From assembly GCA_902805475.1 (NCBI GenBank), contig CADCSX010000009.1:1302001-1366000 (forward strand): DNA of 64,000 nucleotides. Reading direction: 5' to 3'. Positions within the stretch are counted from its first letter, which is position 1. Each line of letters begins with the position of its first letter. The notes under the pieces were generated by a model. The model did not search any database, was not told the DNA's origin, and worked only from the letters and a program-made list of their open reading frames with translations. The stretch comes from Entonaema liquescens (taxonomy: Eukaryota; Ascomycota; Sordariomycetes; Xylariales; Xylariaceae). Shown here one piece after another: positions 1 to 8,832 of this stretch. The position numbers and the translations under genes were made by a program.

Positions 1-1486
1 TACTATATTTGGACTTATCTAATGAATTGGATAGGAGTCATAGCTGCTGCCTTCAACGGAGAGGAATATCAGAGCCATGTGAAGGATCACCTCGAGCGTG
101 TGAAGTCCGCTAGCGCAAATCTCATTCGTCAAGCCTCAAACTCCAAAACATATAATGATCGCCAATTGATGCAAGAGATACTGACACGTGAGTAATTACT
201 GGTAGTAATACTAGATTACTTTACTTATATCATTGTGGATCGTCCAGAATGACATTTCTAACTTCTCATATTTGTGTCTATAGGAACCCGAAAATGGAAA
301 GATTCATTTGACATGATACAGGCTTCTCAGCAGCATATGCTCCAAGGCCAAAAATACATACAGCAAAGCCAAGCCCATATGAGATATGGCCAAAACCAGC
401 TACAGTATAACCAACTACTTCTTGGGAAAGAGTTTCATCAGACACGAAACTTGTTCCAAAATTTTCTCGAAAACGGCCTGCCTGAATTATTGAACAATAT
501 TTCTTACGGTAATTTATCTACTTTTCCTCTTAACTATTTCTCTTTCAAAAGGCACTTGCTTAAACTTAGGTATTTTAGAAGCCGAACGACGCGCATATGA
601 ACGATTGAATACTATCCTCGCATCGCGACCTTCAACACCATCGCCCTTTTCTGAGTTAACGAATGGCATTCCTGTCACGCGTCAATACGTTCTTGACCTC
701 TTGGACATGCCGGACCTATCTTCTCATGATCTTGAGTATATCAATAGTAAAAGACAACTTTGGGTGTCGTCGGAAGAACTTGCTCGCGCCGAGAGTCTTG
801 TCCAAAGCAGACAGATTAAAGACTGGCTTGTGACACCAGAACCATCCCAGCTTCTTATTCATGGAGGCTATGGAGACGTTCTGTACGTCTCTGGACTGTC
901 CCTATTTTGTGCATCCACTGTTGAGTCTCTCATAGGAAGGGCTCCTAATATCATCTGCCTGTATTTCTTCTGTGGTCTCCACTTGGATGACCCGAGCGAT
1001 TCAAATACAGGAGGGCTCGCAATGCTCAAGACCTTCATTTGTCAACTTCTCTGTCAGTTCGATATCGATACGAGGCCACTGGCGACTATAATGAACGAGG
1101 ATCATGTTAAGCATGACGATATCCTCGAGTTGAGCAAGCTACTAAGGTGGCTGATCTCCCAGTTGCCTCATGACGTTGTGGTTTTCTGCTGTATTGATGG
1201 TGTGGAATATTATGAGCGAAAGGAGTTCGAGCTAGATTTCGGGCATATCCTAACCGCCATTTTAGATATATCAGTCTCAGAGGCCACCCAAGCTGTCGTC
1301 AAAATCTTGGTTACAACTCCCACAAGAACACTCATAGTCCGAGAACCTTTTGAAGACGGAGGTCGTATCCTTCATTTGCAGTCCATGCTCTCCTCACTGT
1401 CCACGCCTAGCAGCCACAGGCTTGAAAGGCAGATCGGGGAAGAGGCGGATGGCGTTATGAATAAGCAGGATAGGACTAGCTTTTAA
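1..1486 (+). CDS. Fungal STAND-like / DUF7708-type protein, 5' end missing
   Basis: Three exons can be joined in one frame: 1-187, 284-508 and 570-1486, with introns 188-283 (GTGAGT...TATAG) and 509-569 (GTAATT...CTTAG). They give 442 residues with the start beyond the left edge. The middle part is Gln/His-rich and probably helical (repeated Q-x-H/Q-M-x-x-G-Q patterns). The C-terminal half carries landmarks of a family common in Pezizomycotina: LLIHGGYGD, GLSLFCASTVESL, a LYFFCGLH strand and a FICQLLCQ helix. These proteins often follow a DUF7708-type N-terminus, are usually described as STAND- or NTPase-like, and have no established role. I see no canonical Walker A; the LLIHG strand sits where one would be expected. 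The family call is from memory of similar proteins and is moderately secure; any function is unknown. Confidence 0.65.
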
Positions 1487-1801
1487 CTCGAGTATAAACG
1501 GCCTCGAACCAGCGAGTCGGATCTAACAATGACAATCGAATTTAGCGCAATTACTGGCCTTTGCTAGTGGCTAAGTTGTTTGCTATCCGGTCGCGCGGGA
1601 CGTCTCCTAAAGAATCCATGACGTCGTGATTTGATGTGTGCTCATCATCAAGCTCCAAAGCAATAAACTTAATGCTTCAAGCAGCACAATGAGATTTGCG
1701 AAAGGTTACCACTATTCAATTTTACCAATGCAATTAGACATGCTAGGAATGAATACCTAGCGACGCTCAATCCCAACATTGAACAACAAAGGATAGACTC
1801 T

Positions 1802-3671
1802 ATGGCGCAGAACGGAAGCACAACTCCAGATGGGCGTAAACGGGTTTTAATTGTCGGCGCTGGCGCTGCTGGGTATGGGATACCCGAGACTCTACACGAT
1901 TTCACCAATTAATATATAGGATCTAGAATGTCAACGGCATATCACCTATCGCAACATCCTGATAAATTCCATGTGACGCTAATAGACGCTGTCGATTATT
2001 GTGGCGGCCAGGCATTCTCTATCCCATTAAACAAGGAGCGTTATGGGACATCATGGTGTAATCAAGGAGTTCAAGTATGCGCTTCAAGACATTGAAAGCA
2101 ATTATAGTTGTTAATTAAAGACAATACAGGGCGGTTCTTACATCTTTCACCACACGGTGACTATGTTTCATCGACAGGGATTTCATGCCGACCCCGTGAA
2201 TCTCCAGGTCTCGTTCGGAAAAGATAAAACTTTCTGGACGAACGTATTCCCAACGCTACTGATAGCTCGTCACGGGAAGGAAGTTAAGCGGCTTACTACA
2301 GTGTTAAAGCTGATCCGCTGGTTTGAGGTCTTCTTTGCCTTACTTCCTCTGAAACTTGTCCTCAAGCTATTTGGGTTCTCTGAGGAGTTTACGAATACAA
2401 TTGCCCTGCCAATGACTGCCTTGTTTCTAGGAACGGGGAATGCTACCCCAGAAGTTCCTACCATCATGTTTGAGAGACTCTGTACATCACCAACGTACGG
2501 CATGTGGTATGCCCCTGACAAAAACACCGTTGTGAACAATCAACCCCCTATGATTGTCTTCCCTAACTTCTCAGAGTTCTATGGTACTTGGATGAAAGAC
2601 CTAATATCTCGCGGTGTTGTTATTCGCCTATCTACCGAGCTCACCGAAATTGTCCAGAGGGATAACCGTGGGGTCATCGTCAGGCTCAAAGCACGGACTC
2701 CCGTGCCCGACAAGCATAACCCCACCGGTGGCGATCTGAACGCTCCAGTCATCGAGGAGGTATACAACGAGATTGTTATGTGTTGTCTTGCTGACACTGC
2801 GAAGAAGGTTCTAGGCCGGATGGCGACTTGGATGGAGAACAAAGTACTGGGGTCAGCCAAGTTTAGCGATGATGTTACGATCACTCACAACGACGCGAAT
2901 TACATGAAGAGGCATTACGAGAACTTCTACAGAGAAGATCTAGCCGTTGCTAAGGTGAATGGCGTGGAGCAAACTTCGCGTCTTAATTTTGCGGTGAATA
3001 ACTTCCGGCCGATGTACTATATTAAGATGTACCCGCAAGATCAATCAAAGCTCGAGATGTGTTTCGATACGACCAACTACCAGAGCCAATTCCCGGATAA
3101 GGTCCCGTTCGAACAGCATGTTTTTCAGACCATCTATCTTAACAAAGACCGCGATAGGAAACTATGGACAGATCATGAGATTGAAGAGGAAAAGATCATT
3201 CGAAAGGACTGGTGGCATCAACTTTGCCACAGCTATACACACTATCTCTTCGTCGTACCGTGGATGATGTTTCTTCAGGCGAAGAACCATACCCGCTATG
3301 CGGCAGCCTGGACTCTGGTCAACGCCCACGAAATCGCGGTCATGTCTGGAATCGCTGCGGCGGTGGATCTCGGCGCGGAATATCCCGAGGATCTCGAGCA
3401 CGACAAGTTTGCGTTCCTATGCTTCCGGCTCTACTACCTTCTTGCATATGGCAAGTGGTATAAGCGCAAATACACTAAGAAGCAGGGAGGACCGTCCACG
3501 ACGCAGGCGGCCAGAGAAGGTAAGAGCTGGGCGACGGGGCCATACGGCGGTGTATACGAAGGCCCCGGAGTATCAAAAACGGAGCGGCAGACGTGGAAAG
3601 AGGGGCTTAAGAATGGCACTAGCACTAAGAACTTGGCCGATGGGAACGCATCCGGGAGGAGCCAGCCCTGA
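1802..3671 (+). CDS. FAD/NAD(P)-binding oxidoreductase-like protein
   Basis: Exons 1802-1872, 1927-2074 and 2130-3671 keep frame across introns 1873-1926 and 2075-2129, giving 586 residues. Residues 15-26 form a Rossmann motif, VLIVGAGAAGMS (GxGxxG), followed by a second strand ending in an acidic residue (VTLIDA), typical of FAD- or NAD-binding folds. The next segment, CGGQAFS...GTSWCNQGVQGGSY, resembles the substrate/FAD region of amine-oxidase-like flavoproteins. Near residues 140-160 there is a hydrophobic stretch (FFALLPLKLVLKLFGF), and a C-terminal AAAWTLVNAHEIAVMSG segment is of the kind that closes the FAD fold in such proteins. The substrate cannot be inferred. The start at 1802 is the first Met before the Rossmann strand, but the frame is open upstream to 1673 behind a possible acceptor at 1680-1681, so an extra 5' exon is possible. 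Confidence 0.75.
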
Positions 3672-4640
3672 GCACGACCGTTTTAGGACATGTTCTAGAG
3701 CGAATTCGAGATGGAGTGTCCATATAGGGAGAAGTATGAATCGAAAAAAGGGCAAAACTGCCAATTCATCTCTTCCAAGTTCTGCGTTCTAAGTTCCAAA
3801 GCTTGGTCCAAGTTCCTTTAGCTCATGAGTTTTAACTATGGTTCTCTATGGTTCTTACTGCACTACGAGATGCTACCCTTCGTAACTGTCAAGGGGGCAC
3901 GAGCCACACTTGTGCGGTGGCTAGACTATCTACCTGTCTTCCCACTTTGTTGGTTTCTGTCGACGTATAATATGCGTTGAGCCTCAATACTATATAACTG
4001 AACCACCGTTAGAGGCAATCCAGTTAGCAATTCACGGTCTACGCGGCCTACATAATTTATGGGGATTATAGTTCCAGTATCCGTGTTAGACATAGTTCGT
4101 ATTTCTTTCGAAGGGAACTCGTGACTCAGAGCTACAGGTGCAGTAGTATATTGGTTTTATTGATTTTATTAATTTTATTAATTTTATGTTGTTTTATGCT
4201 TACCCCCTTATTAGGGCTCTTAATACATGAGCATTAATGAATGTTGAGAGCGAGTAAGCTATACAGCTATAAGATATGTGTATATTGAATCTGTCAGCAG
4301 CTGTCAGCGAAGATGATGAGTGGGGCCAGATGTCAGAATATGAATTAATAGTGAGCGTTTGAGTGTTTTGTGTGTTTGGCAGAGCCTCGACTAAGCCGGC
4401 ATCCCACCACCTATCCTAGCTCACGGAGCTTACGAGCTACGAAGCTATGGGCTATGAGCTACGGGTTACCGACATGTTTATAGCAATCTCCGCTAAATTA
4501 AGGCTCATCTGACTCATCATCGTCTCGCAACGAACGAGTAAAGGCGTCAAATAATTCGAAGAAAAAAAAAAGGTAAACAAAAAATAATATCCTTTGGTTT
4601 TCGAGATCCTTGGATCCTTGGAACCATACATCAACCCAAA
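3672..4640. other. Intergenic region with a 9-bp tandem repeat
   Basis: No supported gene. It holds about three and a half copies of TTTTATTAA/TTTTATTGA at 4155-4188 and a degenerate GAGCTAC-rich stretch around 4420-4470. The last 100 bases, including an A-rich run at 4561-4580, should contain the promoter of the acetyltransferase gene. Confidence 0.6.
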
Positions 4641-5183
4641 ATGGAGACTCGTCACACAAATTCTACTACCTTCGCACAACAGCAACCACTCATATCTATA
4701 AGACCTATCTCAGCAGAAGACACTTACGCCCTACGACAGGCAGTGCTTTGGCCCAACAAGCCGTTGTCTTACGTGCAGCTACCCGACGACCTCGTCGGTA
4801 ATCATTTCGGAGCATTCGTCTCCAATAGCAATGATGACGACGGCGCCGCCAACGACAATAGCGAGAATGGCGACAGTAAACAACAAAATCCCGAAGCCGA
4901 AGAATTACTATTAGTGAGCATCATATCGCTGTTCGATGATGGTAGTGGCGCGGCACGGTTTCGCAAGTTCGCCACCGCGCAGCTGTGGCAGGGCAAAGGC
5001 GTGGGGTCCGCGCTGCTGGGCTACACCATCGAGGCGGCCGCTAGAAAAGGTGCCACGAGTATCTGGTGCGACGCTCGACAGAGCGCCCTGGGTTTTTATC
5101 AGCGCTTCGGCATGAGCGGTGAGGGCGAGGTCTTCTTCAAGGGCGAGGTGCCTTACCTTCGTATGTCGAGGGCTCTACCCTAA
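4641..5183 (+). CDS. GNAT-family N-acetyltransferase
   Basis: Uninterrupted frame of 180 residues. The C-terminal half is a recognisable GNAT fold: strands at about 92-98 and 107-113, then the acetyl-CoA pyrophosphate loop QGKGVGSALL (117-126, the Q/R-x-x-G-x-G/A motif) at the start of a helix. A strand with IWCDAR and the motif-B segment ALGFYQRFGM follow, as in small-molecule or protein acetyltransferases of the RimI/YitI-like kind. Residues 62-88 are an Asp/Asn/Ser/Glu-rich low-complexity insertion between the first helix-strand unit and the core. The length suits a single-domain GNAT. The acceptor substrate is not predictable. It stands alone, with gene-free DNA on both sides. Confidence 0.85.
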   Translation: METRHTNSTTFAQQQPLISIRPISAEDTYALRQAVLWPNKPLSYVQLPDDLVGNHFGAFVSNSNDDDGAANDNSENGDSKQQNPEAEELLLVSIISLFDDGSGAARFRKFATAQLWQGKGVGSALLGYTIEAAARKGATSIWCDARQSALGFYQRFGMSGEGEVFFKGEVPYLRMSRALP

Positions 5184-5231
5184 AACACCTTTTTTTCGGC
5201 TCCGGTCTGGCTTGCGTTTGGGTCGGGAGCC

Positions 5232-5270
5232 AGGGCCAAGGGCTAAGGGCTAAGGGCTAAGGGCCAAGGG
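5232..5270. repeat. 7-bp tandem repeat AGGGCTA/AGGGCCA
   Basis: Five consecutive 7-base units (5232-5238, 5239-5245, 5246-5252, 5253-5259, 5260-5266) plus a partial one. The middle three are AGGGCTA and the outer ones AGGGCCA. It resembles the TTAGGG telomere repeat but has an extra C, and lies 49 bases after the acetyltransferase stop codon, so it probably falls in that gene's 3' region. Confidence 0.9.
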
Positions 5271-6375
5271 GTGCCATTAAAAAAATGGTAGAATAGGAAG
5301 AGGAGGTTCTATTGTCTCTTGGCGCAGGAGTGGAATTAGATGCTGCTACCGCTTTGCTGCTTTTCTGTTTTGTTGCTTTGTCCGTCCCGCGGCTCACGAG
5401 ACCTATGGTTAACCAATAAATCCGGCTTGTAATGTCACTGACGCGTCTATGATTGGGAGGAGTATGCCGCCGCGGACAGCGCCGTACAGTGGTTGGAAAT
5501 GGTTTATTCCCCGCGTTTTACATCGGGGCACGGGCGCTGCGTATGGATCTATGGGTCTATGGGACCTTTAATGAGGGTCTATCTGCCTGTGCCCTGTGGA
5601 CGAACAATCCTGGTTAAGATGATGGATTGATGGATACCGAAAGCTCGATTTCCTTGATCACGCTAACGTTCCGCTGTTTGACAGGCGTTCGGGTTCCCAA
5701 AAAGCGAGTTGCTGTTGCTTGATTTCAAGCCCTGTTCAAGCGCCCTGTCAACCTGTTCAAGCCTCGTTCAAACCCTGGAACTTCTAATGACGTATTTTCG
5801 GCCATTCGATTCTAGCCGCTTCATTAACTGTTCGGCCTCAGGCGGCCTGAGGCGGCCTAGGACAAGGATATCGGCTGTAAAATTCATCCTTCACAGTATT
5901 TGTCCTTCCCAGCCTCCTCCCTTGGAGCCCAAGGTAATACAAGAGAATGCACCTTTAGGGGAAAAGGGAAAAGGGGGTTCATCACCGATATCATGCGATA
6001 CCGTAACATATGTACCTACCTACATTAACTATACATAAGACATACGTTAATTACATGAGAATGGATCACGTGCAGGAACGGAGACATACTAACGAATATC
6101 GAACATCGAACCCCCTTGAAAACAAATGGTTATTGGTTTATGTTGGCATAGCAATGGATTTAGATGGATTAGTAGTTGGTTTATAGCGGGTTAAAAGGCA
6201 CGTATTATGTATTATGTAGGCACTACTGCGATGCAAGCTGATGTGTAATACTAGGTAGTTATTTTATCTAGTTAACTTATTAGTATTAGTATTCTACTAG
6301 GTATACTACTTACGGAATACCTAAAGGTGTTAAGGTTTTAAGGAGAGTCAACCTATAAGGAGGTACCGCAACCTA

Positions 6376-6424
6376 TACCGCATGCCGTATGCCGTATGCC
6401 GCATACCGCATACCGCATACCGCA
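6376..6424. repeat. 7-bp tandem repeat TACCGCA/TGCCGTA
   Basis: Seven consecutive 7-base units. Two are TGCCGTA, one is TGCCGCA and the rest are TACCGCA, so the array shows graded change from one variant to another as expected of slippage plus point mutation. Confidence 0.9.
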
Positions 6425-6641
6425 CAGTGCGAGAGTGGAGTTGACCGGGTACGGAAAAGTAGGGGAAGGTAGGACAGGGTACCCCCCTTTTCTATGGCCA
6501 TTACGGCGATTCGACAAGTCTGGTATGAACGGTATGATTTACAAACTCCACTTACGCACGCACTGTTTTATGCAGTGTGCCGGACGCCACCTATCGGGAA
6601 CAATGTTTATGAGAAAATCAATTTATTAGAGGAAAGCTAAT

Positions 6642-6704
6642 AAAGCAACTAAAGCAACTAAAGCAACTAAAGCAACTAAAGCAACTAAAGCAACTAAAGC
6701 AACT
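6642..6704. repeat. 9-bp tandem repeat AAAGCAACT, seven exact copies
   Basis: Seven perfect copies of AAAGCAACT end to end. Read as codons on the complementary strand this makes a Leu-Val-Ala-type run, but no gene character surrounds it, so it is treated as a minisatellite. Confidence 0.95.
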
Positions 6705-8188
6705 AAAAAGCTAATAAGCAAAATAATGAACGCGAGTAATGTTACCCAAGTGACCGGATCTGAAGAATTTATGCTTATGCTTGCTGCTTGCTGCTTGCTA
6801 CTTGCTGCTTGCTTTCGGTCTAGGTACACACGATAATGGTACAACACGATGATCGGACCTTTTAGATCTTCGATGTGGTTGTCTATCGGTTCTATCGGTT
6901 CTATCGTATATCGTATATCGCACACTTTTTAAGACCTGCTGCTAAGCGACGGCAGAGAAATAAATAACCAAGACTTACTACGCACACTTACGTATTTACA
7001 CATCTGTGAGAGACACGGTTGTGCAACTCGTATAACCTTCACTCCCGATCGAGAAAATCCTCAAGGATTCGATTAAACAAAGGATATTCATATTCCTGTT
7101 GCTTTGTGATAAAGTCATACATAAAAACTAACCCAACTAACCTATCAAATAAAGCACCGTGCAGATTTCACAAAAGTGACTCTTATATACTTTTCCCCAG
7201 CATACGCTTATACATACACTACACTACACTATATACTATACACTATACCTATACTACACTTACGCGCGCTAGAACATGAGACGCAACTCACCATAAGTAG
7301 GCATCTACCGGCGTCGCTAAGCCGTTAGTCGCTTGCGTTTATAGAAGAAGCCCACCGTAGAGGATCCATACTCCATACCAAGTTGAGATCCTAATCGGAC
7401 TATCAGGGGCGATAGGCGGTCGATCCGTCCATTGTCCACTGGCGAGACCAAATCTAGCCGCTTACATTAGGTACTTTGACAACACAATTGACGACTCAGT
7501 AAGGGCCAGACGGGGGCGTGGCGGACTGAAAATAAACTCGAGACGGGTCTATGTGGCTCAACTGGTCTCCGTCGGCCGCTGGTTGGAGGATGACGGATGC
7601 AAGCAGTGTCCAATCCGATAGAATCCCCATACATGGACCGTTTAATGGCTCTGCAATATTTCCCGTGGATGGTGGATGGTGGATGTGCGAAAGGAATATT
7701 CAAGACTGGTCCTCTCTTTCGCTTAATGCATAGCCCGTTCGGCCAGGCAAGCCCAGGCAGCCCGCGCAGCCTCGCGTCAATAGTGGAAAAATACTGTAGG
7801 GGACTGTAGGGCAGAAGAAACCTAAAGACGTCATTAGGCCAACGAAGAATTGCGTACGATTGTCTTGCACGGGGAGTGATGAAGATGGGGAGTGGTCAGT
7901 AATTTTATGAAATTCTTATGACTTGGCAAATGGTGGCAAATGATGGGCCAAGTAAAGGGGGTGGGGTAGTATTTAGAGGGTCACCTGGTAATTAAACCAA
8001 TCATCTTACACGGATGCATGAGTGCCCAATGTCTCCCATAAGGTCCCATAAAGGTTGGGCACTTGAGCATCTGATCCAACGATTCCAACGATTCCAACCT
8101 CTTTTTGCGTCTTTAACCTTTTCGTTACCAAGGTACAGCTTTGTATTCTACTGTGTACGCCCTTAGGCTACGGTGTCCCTACTTTCTC

Positions 8189-8210
8189 TTTTTTTTTTTT
8201 TTTTTTTTTT
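8189..8210. repeat. T22 homopolymer
   Basis: Twenty-two uninterrupted T after a CTTTCTC leader. It could be simple slippage or the poly(A) end of a retroposed sequence on the minus strand; no target-site duplication was found by eye. Confidence 0.85.
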
Positions 8211-8832
8211 ACTACGGGCACTACTACACTTACTACCGGACCCCGTTGGGCAACGTTCCGTATACCCATTGGGCGCCTCGCGGTGAGTCAGGTAGGTACA
8301 GCAAATTTAGCAAATTCCCTTGCAGATAGACCCGGGGACGGGGATCCCTGTAAAGCACGCGGTTGTGCAGTTAGTCTCACTTGGTCTTTGGACCTTGGTC
8401 ATCTTACACACCCCATATACTTACACATGTAAAGGTAGTCTTAACGTCTAAGTCGTAGTCCCATTCGTCCCATACACCCATACATCCATACACCCACCGT
8501 AGAAAATCCAGTTTATTATTCAAGTACCCGTCAGCCTTCCCTTTGGGGTCTCCTGATCCTAACTTGGGAAAGTCGACAAAAACCCTCCCGTGTGCTACGT
8601 CTTCATCCGTTTGCCTCACCTTGTCTCGTAATTCCCAGACAACAAAAACCTGACCAAGCCCACCGAAATGAGCCAGCACCTCACCACTTCAACTCCAATT
8701 CAAGATACTACACTAACCAAGCTGACCTGGGCATACTTAATAACCCTAACTCACCAATTCCACCCAGAATACGATATACTACGAGAAGAGAGATAAGAAG
8801 ACTTAGAAGAAGAGAAGAGAAGAAGAGATAAG

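Larger units (their letters stand above)
5184..8832. other. 3.6-kb gene-free region rich in short tandem repeats
   Basis: No reading frame here has recognisable protein character. The stretch holds 7-bp arrays at 5232-5270 and 6376-6424, a 9-bp array at 6642-6704, TGCTTGC-like repeats near 6776-6812, a degenerate CTACACTATA-type stretch near 7208-7258 and a 22-T tract at 8189-8210. The last few hundred bases should include the promoter and 5' leader of the coiled-coil gene; the final 60 bases are strongly purine-rich (GAGAAGA). Confidence 0.55.
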
